Shown in pieces: positions 1-12,066 of a stretch of 64,000 nt of DNA. Source of the stretch: Paraburkholderia adhaesiva (GTDB lineage Bacteria; Pseudomonadota; Gammaproteobacteria; Burkholderiales; Burkholderiaceae). Position numbers and translations under genes: made by a program. Numbering within the stretch: the stretch's first letter is position 1; every line of letters starts with the position of its first letter. The stretch covers positions 2,022,501-2,086,500 of the forward strand of contig NZ_JAJEJQ010000001.1 of assembly GCF_021390575.1 (NCBI RefSeq), read 5' to 3'. The notes beneath the pieces were generated by a model. The model was given only the letters and a program-made list of their open reading frames with translations. It had not been told where the DNA came from and did no database searches.

Positions 1-1081
1 CATCGCCGTCGTCACGCAGTACAAAGCCCATTCGCTGCTGCGCCACCTGCAACGCGGCTGGGGCTTCCTGCGCGGCGAGTTCAACGAGTTCCTCGACCTG
101 TGGCCCGCCCAGCAGCGCGTCGAAGGCGCGCACTGGTACCGCGGCACCGCCGACGCCGTCTACCAGAACCTCGACATCATCCGCTCCATCGCACCGAAGT
201 ACGTGGTCGTGCTGGCCGGCGACCACGTCTACAAGATGGACTACACGCGCATGATTGCCGACCATGCGGCCAGCGGCGCCGACTGTACCGTCGGTTGCAT
301 CGAGGTGCCGCGACTCGAAGCGCGCGCGTTTGGCGTGATGGCCGTCGACGAATCGCGTCGCGTGACCGGTTTCGTCGAAAAACCCGACGATCCGCCCGCG
401 ATGCCGGGCCGCCCCGACATCGCGCTCGCCAGCATGGGCATCTACGTGTTCGAGACGCCCTACCTCATCAAGCTGCTCGAAGAGAACATCTCGCTATCGG
501 CGACCGATCACGATTTCGGCAAGGACATCATTCCGCGTGTGGTCACCGAAGGCCACGCGATCGCGCATCCATTCAGCCTCTCGTGCGTCACTTCGGACGC
601 CACCACCGAGCCGTACTGGCGCGACGTCGGCACCATCGACGCCTACTGGTCCGCGAACCTCGACCTCGCGTCGACGATACCCACACTCGATCTCTACGAC
701 CGCACGTGGCCGATCTGGACCTACCAGGAGCAGTTGCCGCCCGCGAAATTCGTGCGCGACCTGAACGGTCTTCAGGGCTCGGGCACGAACCTGATCGTCT
801 GCGGCGGCTGCGTCATCACGGGGTCGCAGATTTCGCGCTCGGTGCTCTCGTCGAATGTCGTCGTGAAGTCGTTCTGCAACATTGCCGAGGCAGTCTTGTT
901 GCCACAGGTGACAGTCGGCGCGAGTTCCCGCCTGCGCATGGTCGTGGTCGACCGCGGCTGCGAAATCCCGGACGGCACCGTGATCGGCGAAGACCCGACG
1001 CTCGACGCCGAACGGTTCTATCGCACTGAAAGCGGCGTCGTGCTGGTCACGCAGGATGCACTGGCGCGAATGCGGAAATGA
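1..1081 (+). CDS. glgC: Glucose-1-phosphate adenylyltransferase (ADP-glucose pyrophosphorylase), 5' end cut by window
   Basis: Makes ADP-glucose from ATP and glucose 1-phosphate, the committed step of bacterial glycogen synthesis, in the cytosol. The frame is already open at position 2 and gives 359 residues to a TGA; the family is about 420 residues, so roughly 60 N-terminal residues with the nucleotide-binding loop lie outside the window. Visible family marks are [10 protein letters not shown], the [11 protein letters not shown] stretch and the FVEKP segment, followed by a C-terminal left-handed beta-helix region. glgA follows 213 bp downstream on the same strand, which fits a glycogen operon. 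Confidence 0.95.
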   Translation, partial: IAVVTQYKAHSLLRHLQRGWGFLRGEFNEFLDLWPAQQRVEGAHWYRGTADAVYQNLDIIRSIAPKYVVVLAGDHVYKMDYTRMIADHAASGADCTVGCIEVPRLEARAFGVMAVDESRRVTGFVEKPDDPPAMPGRPDIALASMGIYVFETPYLIKLLEENISLSATDHDFGKDIIPRVVTEGHAIAHPFSLSCVTSDATTEPYWRDVGTIDAYWSANLDLASTIPTLDLYDRTWPIWTYQEQLPPAKFVRDLNGLQGSGTNLIVCGGCVITGSQISRSVLSSNVVVKSFCNIAEAVLLPQVTVGASSRLRMVVVDRGCEIPDGTVIGEDPTLDAERFYRTESGVVLVTQDALARMRK

Positions 1082-1294
1082 AGCATGCGGCGGCGTGCGC
1101 GTCGATGTGCGCGACATGACCGCTGGCCGTGTTTCAAGCAGCGCGCGAGCGCGAGGCGCATCGCTGGCACGCGTACCCGTTAGCAACGCGCGGCGCAGGC
1201 ACCGCTCATCGGGCACGCGGTACGCCCGCGTGTCGGCAGCAAACCCGAACCCGCCCTGAACCGCGTCGCCCAGCACCGAGAGGACACCCGAGCG

Positions 1295-2767
1295 ATGACC
1301 ATCCGCGTCCTGCATGTAGCCAGCGAGCTCTACCCGCTCCTGAAGACCGGCGGACTCGCCGACGTCACCGCCGCCCTGCCCGCCGCCCTGATCGAACAGG
1401 GTGCCGACGCCCGTCTGCTGCTGCCCGGCTTCGCGAGCATCGCGCAGGGACTCGCCGACTTGCATCCCGTGGCGCGGCTCGAACGCACGTTTGGGGCGCC
1501 ACAGGCATCGCTCGAACTGGGCCGTGTGCCCGGGAGCGATCTGCCCGTCTACATGATCCGGGCCGACGCGTTCTACTCGCGCCCCGGCAACCCGTATCTC
1601 GACGACGAGCACGTCCCCTATGGCGACAACGCTCAACGTTTCGCGCTGCTCGGCTGGGCGGCCGCGCAACTCGTGCAGCACGCCGATCCCGCGTGGGCGC
1701 CACAGATCGTGCAGGCGCACGACTGGCACGCTGGTCTCGTTCCCGCCTACCTGCGCGCGGCGGCGCGCGAGCGTGGCCTGCCGCAAGGTCGCTCGCTAGC
1801 GCGTACGGTCTTCACGGTTCACAACCTCGCCTACCAGGGCATTTTCCCCGCACAGCAGTTCGCGAATCTGGGCCTTCCCAGCGATTTCTTCGACATGCAC
1901 GGCATCGAGTTCTACGGACAACTTTCGTTTTTGAAAGCCGGCCTCTACTACGCCGACAAGATCACGACGGTCAGCCCGACCTACGCACGCGAGATCCAGA
2001 CGGTCGCCCAGGGTGGCGGCCTCGAAGCGCTGCTGCGGGGCCGCTCGCACGATCTCGTCGGGATCCTCAACGGCGTGGACTACACGGTCTGGAACCCGGC
2101 CACCGATGGATCGATCGCCGCGCATTTTTCCGCCGACCACATGAGCGGAAAATTGCGCTGCAAGACGGCGCTGCAGGCACGCCTGAAGCTGGCCCAGAAA
2201 CACGATGCACCGGTGTTCGGCGTGGTGAGCCGCCTCACCGAACAGAAGGGCCTCGATCTGCTGCTCGGTGCGCTGCCCGAGATCGTCTCGCGCGGCGGCC
2301 AGCTGGTCGTGCTCGGCACCGGCGATGCGAGTCTCGAACAGGGATTCACGCGCGCCGCACGACAGCATCCCGACGCGGTCGCGGTCGAACTCGGCTTCGA
2401 TGAGGCGCTCGCGCATGCGATCGTCGCGGGCTCCGATGTGATCGCCGTGCCTTCGCGCTTCGAGCCGTGCGGGCTCACGCAGCTCTACGCGCTCGCTTAC
2501 GGCGCGCTGCCACTCGTGCATCGCGTCGGCGGACTGGCGGACACCGTCGTCGACGCGTCGCTCGAAAATCTTGCCGATGGCTTCGCCACCGGTTTCGTGT
2601 TCGAGCGCTTCGAACCGGACGCGCTCACGGCTGCGATCCGCCGCGCCTTCGCGCTCTATGCGCGCAATCACGACTGGCGCGATACGCGCACGCGCGCGAT
2701 GCAACAGGATTTCGGCTGGGCGGCGTCGGCCCAGCGGTATCTCGCGCTCTACCGCGAGTTGCTCTGA
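1295..2767 (+). CDS. glgA: Glycogen synthase (ADP-glucose type)
   Basis: Transfers glucose from ADP-glucose to the non-reducing end of a growing alpha-1,4-glucan. It is a GT5 family enzyme with two Rossmann domains. The 490 residues match the usual bacterial length. The N-terminal KTGGLADV motif (residues 17-24) binds the ADP-glucose phosphates, HDWHAG lies near residue 150, and the C-terminal [10 protein letters not shown] signature starts near residue 390. It lies downstream of glgC in the same orientation. The ATG at 1295 is the first that places the conserved N-terminal beta strand (IRVLHVASE) at the start. Confidence 0.96.
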   Translation: MTIRVLHVASELYPLLKTGGLADVTAALPAALIEQGADARLLLPGFASIAQGLADLHPVARLERTFGAPQASLELGRVPGSDLPVYMIRADAFYSRPGNPYLDDEHVPYGDNAQRFALLGWAAAQLVQHADPAWAPQIVQAHDWHAGLVPAYLRAAARERGLPQGRSLARTVFTVHNLAYQGIFPAQQFANLGLPSDFFDMHGIEFYGQLSFLKAGLYYADKITTVSPTYAREIQTVAQGGGLEALLRGRSHDLVGILNGVDYTVWNPATDGSIAAHFSADHMSGKLRCKTALQARLKLAQKHDAPVFGVVSRLTEQKGLDLLLGALPEIVSRGGQLVVLGTGDASLEQGFTRAARQHPDAVAVELGFDEALAHAIVAGSDVIAVPSRFEPCGLTQLYALAYGALPLVHRVGGLADTVVDASLENLADGFATGFVFERFEPDALTAAIRRAFALYARNHDWRDTRTRAMQQDFGWAASAQRYLALYRELL

Positions 2768-2942
2768 ATTCCAGACGCGCCACACTCGCCACACTCGCCG
2801 CGAACGCGCTGCCTGCCTCGCGCAACAACACCTGCATAAGCCAGTCGACTACACGCGCAGAATTCGGTTATCGTTGCTGCATTGCACTCAACGCGATCCG
2901 GACGCCGTCATCGTCAACGAGAGCGTATCCAGCGGACCAACC

Positions 2943-3806
2943 ATGATCAACGTTCTGAGCATCCAGTCCCACGTCGTGTTCGGCCACGCTGGCAACAGCG
3001 CCGCCGTGTTCCCGATGCGCCGGCTCGGCGTGAACGTCTGGCCGCTGAACACCGTGCAGTTTTCCAATCACACGCAATACGGCCACTGGACCGGCAGCGC
3101 GATCGACGCACAGCAGATGTCCGACCTCGTCGACGGCATGGGCGCAATCGGCGTTCTGCCGCGCTGCGATGCCGTGCTCTCGGGCTACCTCGGCGCGCCT
3201 GAACAGGCCGAGGCCGTAATCGACATCGTGCGCGCGGTGAAAGCGGCCAACCCGCACGCACGCTATTTCTGCGACCCGGTGATGGGGACTACCGACGGCT
3301 GCCAGGTGTCGCCAGGCATCGAGACATTCCTCGTCGAGAACATGCCCGAAGTGGCTGACGTGATGATGCCGAACCACGGCGAGCTGCAACGCCTCGTCGG
3401 CCGCGAGATCGAAACCGCCGAGGAAGCCGTCATCGCGTGCCGGGAAGTGATTCGGCGCGGCCCCGCGTTGATGCTCGTGAAGCACCTGCTCGACCGCAAC
3501 AGCCCCGCCGACCGGTTCAACATGCTCGTCGTGACCCGCGACGAAGCGTGGGTCGCGCAGCGTCCGCTCTATCCGTTTGCGCGCCAGCCCGTCGGCGTCG
3601 GCGATGTGACAAGTGCCGTGTTCGTCGCGCGGCTGATGCTCGGCGACCCGCTGCGCCACGCGCTCGAGCACACGCTCGCAGCCGTCAACGCCGTGGTCAA
3701 GACGACGTGGGACGCCGGCCGCTACGAGCTCGAGATCGTCGCTGCGCAGGATCAGATCGCGAGGCCGCGCGAGTGGTACGACGCGTGGGCCGTCGATACG
3801 GTTTGA
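2943..3806 (+). CDS. pdxY: Pyridoxal kinase PdxY
   Basis: Phosphorylates pyridoxal in the vitamin B6 salvage pathway; a ribokinase-fold enzyme. The protein has 287 residues, the same length as E. coli PdxY. It opens with [18 protein letters not shown] and carries the family stretch [15 protein letters not shown]. The anion-hole/catalytic motif [10 protein letters not shown] lies near residues 218-227, with the catalytic Asp in GVGD. The frame stays open upstream to 2571, but homology begins at the ATG at 2943. A 175-bp gap separates it from glgA, so it may have its own promoter. Confidence 0.95.
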   Translation: MINVLSIQSHVVFGHAGNSAAVFPMRRLGVNVWPLNTVQFSNHTQYGHWTGSAIDAQQMSDLVDGMGAIGVLPRCDAVLSGYLGAPEQAEAVIDIVRAVKAANPHARYFCDPVMGTTDGCQVSPGIETFLVENMPEVADVMMPNHGELQRLVGREIETAEEAVIACREVIRRGPALMLVKHLLDRNSPADRFNMLVVTRDEAWVAQRPLYPFARQPVGVGDVTSAVFVARLMLGDPLRHALEHTLAAVNAVVKTTWDAGRYELEIVAAQDQIARPREWYDAWAVDTV

Positions 3807-3892
3807 TATCGCCGCGATAAGACGCGGTGCGCCCGGGCACACACCGGCGGCAAACAGCGTGCTGCATTCGGCCCGTTCGCTGAACCAGAGCC

Positions 3893-3898
3893 TATAAT
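3893..3898 (+). promoter_or_regulatory. Candidate -10 element for the gene at 3942
   Basis: A perfect TATAAT lies 43 bp upstream of the ATG at 3942 in GC-rich surroundings. I see no convincing TTGACA-type -35 at 16-18 bp, so only the -10 is proposed. Confidence 0.4.
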
Positions 3899-3941
3899 TC
3901 GGGCCGCGCGCGTTGCGCACCACGATTGAAGAGATTGACCG

Positions 3942-4565
3942 ATGTCCCACCCCATCCGCAGCGAACAGGAAGAACATTTCGAGCAGCTTTGCCTTGACGT
4001 CGACGCTGGCGTTACGCACGAGCAGGAAGCCATCGAATACTTCGAGACGCAAAGCCACGACCCCGATTTCGATGCAGCAATCTGGCTCGACATCGCGCTC
4101 TATCACGCGCCCGAAGTGGCGCGCGGCATCATCGACTTCGTCGACGAAAGTGACCGCGCACGCAGCGACATCGCCCAGACGATCGCGGACAACCTCGACA
4201 TTGCATACGGCGACGACGACTGCGAGCGTTTCGCGGAAACGCTGAGCTTTGCGCTCGCTAACGGCGTGCCGGTCGATCTCGACGTGTTGCTCGACGGCTG
4301 CAACCGCGCACTCGACGACCTCGAAGACTGGGCCGACGAAGAAACGAAGGAGCCGCTCGTGCGGCTTCGCGAAACGCTGATGGAAATGCAGAGCGGTCAT
4401 GGAGCCGCCCGCCGCCATTTCCTTGACGACACGCGGTTACTGATCACCCGCCCTGTGCGCGCACGACGATTTGTGCGTGCGTATCGCGCTGGATGCGCAC
4501 CAGGGCGTCGCGCATCTGCGCGAATTCCTCCGCCGAGCACATCTGATGGCCGAAGCGCGCCGTGA
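3942..4565 (+). CDS. Conserved-looking hypothetical protein with a suspect C-terminal extension
   Basis: I do not recognise a family. The first 165 residues are acidic and probably all-helical, with no signal peptide or membrane segment (MSHPIRSEQEEHFEQL, then IALYHAPEVARGI and DDDCERFAETLSF). The last 41 residues become Arg/Pro/Ser-rich and are encoded antisense to the 3' end of the DUF3857 gene (122-bp overlap). In the +1 frame a TGA at 4441-4443 abuts the stop of that convergent gene exactly. The tail may therefore come from a small frameshift or a lost stop. A -10 element lies 43 bp upstream. Confidence 0.6.
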   Translation: MSHPIRSEQEEHFEQLCLDVDAGVTHEQEAIEYFETQSHDPDFDAAIWLDIALYHAPEVARGIIDFVDESDRARSDIAQTIADNLDIAYGDDDCERFAETLSFALANGVPVDLDVLLDGCNRALDDLEDWADEETKEPLVRLRETLMEMQSGHGAARRHFLDDTRLLITRPVRARRFVRAYRAGCAPGRRASARIPPPSTSDGRSAP

Positions 4566-6372
4566 GGTGGCGCAGGATTTGCACCGTGCGAGAGGCCGGA
4601 TCGAACACGTACTGCGCCGAATAGGCGAGAGGCACATCAGCCGTGCCCTGCACGCTCGCATCGCGCGGCATGTCAGTCACGCGCACGTTCACGGGCAACT
4701 GTATCTGCGACGACTCGTCGAACTCGCCGCCGACGCAGGTCCACGGCTGCGTGCGGCGCGGCTGCGCGAGCCAGTTATCGATCTGCGTGGCGATGCCTCC
4801 CGAGAAACTCGAAAGCGCAGGCAGCGCCGTGGTGCCATCGGGCCAGACGAAATGGTCGAGCGTGCCTTCGGTCGTCGTCGAAAACGGGCCTGAGGTCGCG
4901 TCGGGCGCGCTCGTCGTGATGCGTGCCGTGCCGTTGAGTCCTGTCTGCCGCAAACGTTGCGTCGCTAACTGGTGCGCCGCCTCGCGCGTTGCGCGGCGAA
5001 ACGTGTTGCGCTCGATCTCCGCGGTGGCGCCGTCGTCCTCGACGTAATAGCGGTATGCGGCGTTGCCATCACCGCCGACGCCGATCGCGAGCTTCGCGTT
5101 GCGCGCACGCGGCTGCGTCGCGGGTGTGCGCACGAGCACGCCGTCGTCCACCAGCAGCGCGGGGCGGTCCATCACGCCTGCTGGCAGATAGCCGAACGCG
5201 ACACCTCCCGAAGTCGTATCCGCGAACAGCCCGAGATCGGGCAGCCACGCGATCACGTGATCGATCCCCGCGTCGCCGTATCCCGGCACTGCGGCCAGCG
5301 TATAGACGGGGCCAATGCTCACCAGCGCGGCCTCTGCACGGATGCCCGCCGCCGCCAGCAGCGCAGTAAATAGCGCGACATGGTCCTTGCAGTCGCCATA
5401 GCGGTTGCGCAGGATATCGACGGTGCGATGCGGCACGGTCGCGCTCTCGCCGAGAAACAGCGCCACGTAGCGAATGTTGAAACGCATCCAGTCGTAAATG
5501 CGCGCCGCCGCTTCCCGCGGACCGCTCGTGCCCGCGATGAGCGCTTGCGCGAGCGCCGCGATCGACGGATCGGTCGCGCCCGGATCGGCGGCCGCCTCGC
5601 GGTAGCGCGTCGCAAAAGCCGCGAAATCCGGCAGGGTCGTCACCATCAGGCGGTCGCCCCAGTTCGCGTAGCCCACCGCGCCCGGTTCGAGCGGCGGATA
5701 GGGTCCATGACGGTAGTCGAACGCGTAGAGCGTGCGGCCATTCGCGGTGACGGGCGGGAGCGCGATATAGCCGCGCGCATCGACGTGGAGCGGCATGTCG
5801 GCGGGCAAATCGAAGGTGAGTCGCTGGAACTCGACGGGGTCGCCAGTCGGTTCGACGGAGTACGAAAATGCGCCCCTTTCCGGCGGCTTCGTCCGGCGCT
5901 TGCCGAAGGATAGATGCACCCGCGATCCCGGCTGCACGCCGGGGAAGATCACGGCGCGCAGCACACCCTCATCGAAAGTCGGCGCGCCCGCTGGGCGCGG
6001 TTCCTGCACATCGCGGATGCCCTCCGGACCAACGGGATGAACGGCACCGTCCGGCCCGATGGTTTCGGCCGATAGTTCCGTTATTGCTTCGGCCTCCTTA
6101 TTGAACCAGACGTAGCGCTCCGCCACCTGATCGACGCCCGCGGTCGTATTCGCACGCATCACATAGTCGTCGTGCTCGACGATCGAGCCGTCCTTCTGGA
6201 CGATGAACAAATGTACGTCGCGTTCAAGCGTGACCGGCGCTACGACTGTCACGTCGCTCTGCTCGCGTACGCTGGATGTTTGAGCCAGCGCCGGTCCCGC
6301 GGCAACCGCCAGCGCGAGGCAAAGTGCGCCTGAACCAGGCGCCGCGACCGTCGCAAACCTACGCCCGAACAT
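4444..6372 (-). CDS. Exported DUF3857 / transglutaminase-like protein
   Basis: The protein has 642 residues from the ATG at 6372; another ATG six codons upstream would weaken the signal peptide. It has a Sec signal (MFGRRFATVAAPG... ending PALAQ), a DUF3857 beta domain at about residues 45-230 and a transglutaminase-like fold at about 260-400. The catalytic triad candidates are Cys in YGDCKDH (near 328), His in GIDHVIAW (near 370) and Asp in FADTTSGG. Proteins of this architecture are predicted periplasmic peptidase- or transglutaminase-like enzymes. The substrate is unknown. The gene stands alone and converges on the gene at 3942. Confidence 0.8.
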   Translation of the reverse strand: MFGRRFATVAAPGSGALCLALAVAAGPALAQTSSVREQSDVTVVAPVTLERDVHLFIVQKDGSIVEHDDYVMRANTTAGVDQVAERYVWFNKEAEAITELSAETIGPDGAVHPVGPEGIRDVQEPRPAGAPTFDEGVLRAVIFPGVQPGSRVHLSFGKRRTKPPERGAFSYSVEPTGDPVEFQRLTFDLPADMPLHVDARGYIALPPVTANGRTLYAFDYRHGPYPPLEPGAVGYANWGDRLMVTTLPDFAAFATRYREAAADPGATDPSIAALAQALIAGTSGPREAAARIYDWMRFNIRYVALFLGESATVPHRTVDILRNRYGDCKDHVALFTALLAAAGIRAEAALVSIGPVYTLAAVPGYGDAGIDHVIAWLPDLGLFADTTSGGVAFGYLPAGVMDRPALLVDDGVLVRTPATQPRARNAKLAIGVGGDGNAAYRYYVEDDGATAEIERNTFRRATREAAHQLATQRLRQTGLNGTARITTSAPDATSGPFSTTTEGTLDHFVWPDGTTALPALSSFSGGIATQIDNWLAQPRRTQPWTCVGGEFDESSQIQLPVNVRVTDMPRDASVQGTADVPLAYSAQYVFDPASRTVQILRHLTARFGHQMCSAEEFAQMRDALVRIQRDTHAQIVVRAQGG

Positions 6373-6672
6373 ACTGTCCGCGCACCGCACCGGGCGGCAA
6401 GATTACCGCTAGCCGACGCGCAAGTTGAACTGCACGCCGAGCGTGCGCGCCGGGCCTGCGGGCCACGCTTTCGGCCAATCGGTCGGCGTCGGCAAAAAGT
6501 ATCCTTCCGGTCGGCGGTCTGACGATTGCGTCGCGCCTTGGCTCCGCGAGCGCGCGTTTCAGTCCAGCGGAGAGTGCGTGCACGTCAACCTCCAACGACG
6601 ATAACCACGTCTGTCGTTGTAGCACATCGACGCGCGCGGCGCTGATCGCGCCCATCCCCCGCGAATAGCGAA

Positions 6673-7929
6673 TTACGAGGGCGCGCCGCGCCCTTCTTCA
6701 ATCGCACGCAGCAGTGACAGCGCGATACCCTCGGCGGCGAGCCGCACGTCTTCGAGAGACGGATACGATGGCGCGATGCGCAAATGACTGTCCTGTGGAT
6801 CGACGCCGTACGGAAACGCCGCACCTGCTGGCGTGAGGATCAACCCGGCGAGCGCCGCGAGTTCGACCGTGCGCCGCGCGCAGCCCGGTGGCGCATACAG
6901 ACTGATGAAATAGCCACCGCGCGGCACGTTCCAGTGCACGCCCGGCACGCGCGAGAGACGTGCGCGAAACACGGCATCGACGGCGTCGAATTTCGGTTTG
7001 AGCAGCGCGCGATGCTGCTCCATCAGCGCTTCGAGCGTCGCCCGGTTGCGAACGAAACGCACATGACGCAACTGGTTCAGCTTGTCCGGGCCGATGCTGC
7101 GAACCACCGTATGCCGCTGCCACCACGCGACGTTGCGCGGCGATGCTGCGAACCACGCGAGCGCGCCGCCGGCAAACGTAACCTTCGATAGCGACGCGAA
7201 CATCAGCAATCGATCCGCGTGACCCGCCTCGGTGCAAACCTGCAACGCGTTGAGTGTCGTGAGCCGTTCGTCACCGAGGTGATGGAAGCGGTAGGCGTCG
7301 TCCCAGAACAGGCGGAAATCCGGCGCGGCTGTCGGCATCGACGCGAGACGGCGCACCACGTCGTCCGAGAAGATCGCGCCCGTCGGGTTGCTGTAGAGCG
7401 GCACGCACCAGATACCCTTGATCGACGCGTCGTCGCGCACGAGCTGCTCCACCGCGTCCATGTCGGGGCCGTCGTCGCGCATCGGCACGGCGATCATACG
7501 AATGCCGAGCGCCTCGCGGATCTGAAAGTGACGGTCATAGCCCGGCGCCGGACACAGGAACGCGATCTCCCCCTGTGCGCGCCACGGGGCACTACTACCC
7601 TCTTCCACCGGCACACCGTGCAACAACGCGAACACGAGTGCGTCGTGCATCAGTTCGAGGCTCGAGTTGCCCGCTGCGATCACCTGCGCAGCCGGTACGC
7701 CGAGCAACGTTGCGCCGAGTTCGCGTGCCTCGGGCAACCCCGACGGCAGCCCATAGTTGCGGCAGTCGAAGCCGTCACGCGCAAGATGCCCTGCCTCGTT
7801 CGCCGTCTCGATCAGCGCACGCGAGAGATCAAGCTGCTCGGGCGCGGGCTTGCCGCGCGACATGTCGAGTTGCAGTTTCAGTTCCCTGAATCGTTCGTAA
7901 GTCAAAGTATCCGGCGGCGTCATCAACAT
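6673..7929 (-). CDS. PLP-dependent aminotransferase, probably aspartate aminotransferase of subgroup Ic
   Basis: Fold-type I aminotransferase. The 418 residues from the ATG at 7929 include SRGKPAPEQLDLS near the N-terminus, YSNPTGAIFSDD, the WDDAYRFHHL segment and the PLP-Lys motif FASLSKVTFAGG (Lys near 248). This matches the Asp-aminotransferase family often mislabelled MocR or alanine-glyoxylate aminotransferase. It interconverts aspartate/2-oxoglutarate and oxaloacetate/glutamate. A TTG start at 8001 is possible but adds an unconserved leader. A LysR gene is divergent 113 bp away and could regulate it. Confidence 0.8.
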   Translation of the reverse strand: MLMTPPDTLTYERFRELKLQLDMSRGKPAPEQLDLSRALIETANEAGHLARDGFDCRNYGLPSGLPEARELGATLLGVPAAQVIAAGNSSLELMHDALVFALLHGVPVEEGSSAPWRAQGEIAFLCPAPGYDRHFQIREALGIRMIAVPMRDDGPDMDAVEQLVRDDASIKGIWCVPLYSNPTGAIFSDDVVRRLASMPTAAPDFRLFWDDAYRFHHLGDERLTTLNALQVCTEAGHADRLLMFASLSKVTFAGGALAWFAASPRNVAWWQRHTVVRSIGPDKLNQLRHVRFVRNRATLEALMEQHRALLKPKFDAVDAVFRARLSRVPGVHWNVPRGGYFISLYAPPGCARRTVELAALAGLILTPAGAAFPYGVDPQDSHLRIAPSYPSLEDVRLAAEGIALSLLRAIEEGRGAPS

Positions 7930-8042
7930 GTTGTTCTGGCCGTCACGCGGCGCGCTCAGTGAGTGGAGCCTCAGTATGGGGTCGGGGTTATGTTCAGACA
8001 AACGCGTTATATTGATGTTTTGAATCAGTTTTTCTTATACCA

Positions 8043-8912
8043 ATGAAGACCCTCGATCTCGACGTGCTCGCGATGGTCGTCGCCGTGGCCGACGCGGGCA
8101 GCTTCGTGCGCGGCGCGACGCTCGTGCATCGTTCCCAGGCAGCCGTGAGCATGCAGATCCGGGCGCTGGAAACGTCGCTCGGCAAGCCGCTGTTCATTCG
8201 CGCACCGCGAAATGTCACGCCCACGCAGGACGGACACACGCTCATCGCCTACGCCCGGCGCATGCTCGCGCTGCGCGATGAAGCGTGGGCCACGCTCGCC
8301 CATCCGGAGCTGAAGGGACGCGTGTCGATCGGCGTGCCCGACGACTATGCCTCGTCGCTGCTGCCGCCCGTGTTGCGCAAGTTCTCCGCAAGCTGGCCCA
8401 AGGTCGAGATTCAGGTAATCGGATTGCCGAGCAGCGCGCTCGCACCGCTAGTGAAGGACAACAAGATCGATCTCGCCTGTGTGACGCGCACGCGTGGGCT
8501 GCCGGGCGAATTCATCCGGCTGGAACCCATGGTGTGGGCCGCGCCGCCCGCGGCCGCCAGCGCGGCGACCGGTCGTGAGATCTGGCGCGAACGACCGCTC
8601 CCCGTAGCCCTGTTCGGCGCGGGCAGTGTGGCGCGCGCGAACGCCATCCACGCGCTGGAGCGCGCGAAGATCGCCTATCGTACGTCGTACGAAAGCCCGA
8701 GTCTGATGGGGTTGTGCAGTATGGTCGCGGCGGGTCTCGCGATTGCGCCCCTCGCGCGCTGCGCGGTGCCGGACACGTTCGTGACGCTCGGCCGTGCACA
8801 GGGGTTGCCGAAGTTGCCCGACCTCGAAGTGGTGCTCGCGCGCAGCGCACGCTCAAACCGGGCGCCGTGCGATTTTCTCGCCGAGCAGATCCTCACTGAA
8901 CTACGCGTTTAG
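8043..8912 (+). CDS. LysR family transcriptional regulator
   Basis: The protein has 289 residues. The winged helix-turn-helix occupies residues 1-60 (LDLDVLAMVVAVADAGSF, then HRSQAAVSMQIRALE), followed by a periplasmic-binding-like effector domain from about residue 88. It is divergent from the aminotransferase gene, the usual LysR arrangement in which the intergenic region holds both promoters, so that gene is the most likely target. The effector is unknown. The stop codon is only 14 bp from the end of the convergent regulator gene at 8927. Confidence 0.88.
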   Translation: MKTLDLDVLAMVVAVADAGSFVRGATLVHRSQAAVSMQIRALETSLGKPLFIRAPRNVTPTQDGHTLIAYARRMLALRDEAWATLAHPELKGRVSIGVPDDYASSLLPPVLRKFSASWPKVEIQVIGLPSSALAPLVKDNKIDLACVTRTRGLPGEFIRLEPMVWAAPPAAASAATGREIWRERPLPVALFGAGSVARANAIHALERAKIAYRTSYESPSLMGLCSMVAAGLAIAPLARCAVPDTFVTLGRAQGLPKLPDLEVVLARSARSNRAPCDFLAEQILTELRV

Positions 8913-8926
8913 TGCGTGCGCGGCGT

Positions 8927-9583
8927 TCAGTCGTCGCCGAGGCGCGCGAGCAGCTCGTAGAGCTTCGACACGTGGCGCAACAGCAATTCGCGATGTTTCT
9001 CGATCTGCTCGATCCGGCCCATGAGATCCGCGCAGACACGTCCGTCGGGGTCGGTTGCGGCGATCGCGTCTTCGATTCGCGCGCGCAGGACGTTCGGCTC
9101 GACCGGCGGCACGCTCAGATGGCGTTCGAGTCTGCGCACGTCCTGCACGGCGAGATCCCGGATCTTGCGCACGCCCGCCATGCGGCGATGCGATTCCATG
9201 TCGGCCGAGCCCTCGTCGCGTCTGGCCGACGCGTTCAATCCGAAGATCGGTTCCGCTCGCAACACGGGCGGCTTGCGCACCGGATGCGCCGTGCCGTGAA
9301 AGCGCGCCCGCGGCTGCTCGTTGTCGATCGATTCGCGCGCCGTGGACGGTACCTCGCCCGCGTAATGCGGCACGTCCATCCATCCCTCCGGCAGCCCCGT
9401 CACCGCTTCGACGCCGCGCACGAACTCGCCGCTGAAGTCGCGCTGCCCCGAAAGGATCAGCTTCATGTAGGTCGACGAGAGCGTCATCATGCGTGCAAGC
9501 CGCGTGGCCGCCCCCACCTGGCGGGTCAGTAGCGCAAGATTCGCGCGCCATACGGGCAAGAGTCTTGCGCCGGTATCGTCCAT
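8927..9583 (-). CDS. Helix-turn-helix regulator, phage-repressor-like N-terminus
   Basis: The start at 9583 is preceded by a GAGGAT ribosome site; the longer open frame upstream is Arg-rich and unlikely. It encodes 218 residues. Residues 8-65 (ANLALLTRQVGAATRLARMM, then SSTYMKLILSG) look like a Cro/C1-type helix-turn-helix with the common residues of repressors that sense cell density or phage. The middle is low in structure, and the C-terminal 60 residues (EDAIAATDPDGRV, then IEQIEKHRELLLRHV) look helical, possibly a dimerising coiled coil. No prophage genes surround it. Function and target are unknown. Confidence 0.65.
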   Translation of the reverse strand: MDDTGARLLPVWRANLALLTRQVGAATRLARMMTLSSTYMKLILSGQRDFSGEFVRGVEAVTGLPEGWMDVPHYAGEVPSTARESIDNEQPRARFHGTAHPVRKPPVLRAEPIFGLNASARRDEGSADMESHRRMAGVRKIRDLAVQDVRRLERHLSVPPVEPNVLRARIEDAIAATDPDGRVCADLMGRIEQIEKHRELLLRHVSKLYELLARLGDD

Positions 9584-9815
9584 CGCCCGGATCCTCCCTC
9601 GTTCGTGCGCACGGCGGCATCCCAGCCTGAAACCGCGCCAATGGCGGGGTCCGGGCGCGCTGTGCCACGATGCGTCGCCATCCGGGCCGGTGAATGAAGG
9701 GTAGCCGTTGCACGCGGCAGTACGCAACCCGCGTGAAAAAAAGCGGATCGGCACGAGAGAAAAGGGAACGGATGCCGCTTTACCAGAGCGCTGGTCTGCG
9801 GCGTAGCCAGAACGG

Positions 9816-10511
9816 CTAGAAATGCCCCGTGAACCGGTACCGGCTGCCCGGATGCCAGAGATTCGCGACCGAGGCCACGACCCCGCGCGACCACGTGCGC
9901 CGGTGCAGCACGAGGCACGGCTCGGTCTGGTTCATCGAAAGATGCTCGCGCGTATCACCCTCGGGCGCGAGCGCCTCGATGCGGTACTCCACGCGCTGCA
10001 AGGGGGCGACGCGCACGAGATACTGGTTAGGTGTGGTCTGTGTGAAGTCCTGCGCCACATAGTCGGGCGCCACGACGGGGCTGACCCAGCGTTCTTCGAG
10101 CTGCACGGGCTCGTCGTTCTCGAAGTGCAGCACGCGCGAATGAAAGACGATGTCGTTCGCACCAAGCTGCATTTCTCCGGCGAGCGAGGCGTTGGCGCGC
10201 AACGGGCCGATCTCGAGGACGTGTGCGCGATAGCGATGGCCGCGCGCAGCGATCTCGTCGGAAATGCTGCGGATCGCCACGACCGTCGATTCGTACTTCG
10301 GCCGCGCAACGAACGTGCCCGCGCCCTGCACGCGCGTGAGCACCTGTTCGGCAGAGAGCTCACGCAGCGCGCGGTTCACGGTCATGCGCGCGACCTTGAA
10401 CTCGCGCGCCAGCTCGTTCTCGGAAGGCACCTGGTCGCCCTCACCCCACTCGCCCGAATCGATGCGTGCCTGGATGAAGTCCTTGATGCCCTGATACGCG
10501 GGTGCGTTCAT
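9816..10511 (-). CDS. hutC: Histidine utilization repressor HutC
   Basis: GntR/HutC family repressor of 231 residues. The winged HTH lies at residues 1-70 (QVPSENELAREFKVARMTVNRA is the classic recognition segment), with the UTRA ligand domain at about 90-225, which in this family senses urocanate. It lies 19 bp downstream of hutH on the same strand, so it is probably co-transcribed and autoregulated through the two palindromes upstream of hutH. Confidence 0.93.
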   Translation of the reverse strand: MNAPAYQGIKDFIQARIDSGEWGEGDQVPSENELAREFKVARMTVNRALRELSAEQVLTRVQGAGTFVARPKYESTVVAIRSISDEIAARGHRYRAHVLEIGPLRANASLAGEMQLGANDIVFHSRVLHFENDEPVQLEERWVSPVVAPDYVAQDFTQTTPNQYLVRVAPLQRVEYRIEALAPEGDTREHLSMNQTEPCLVLHRRTWSRGVVASVANLWHPGSRYRFTGHF

Positions 10512-10530
10512 CGCACGGCTCTCCTGGCCG

Positions 10531-12057
<1,527 letters not shown>

Positions 12058-12066
12058 TGTCGAATC

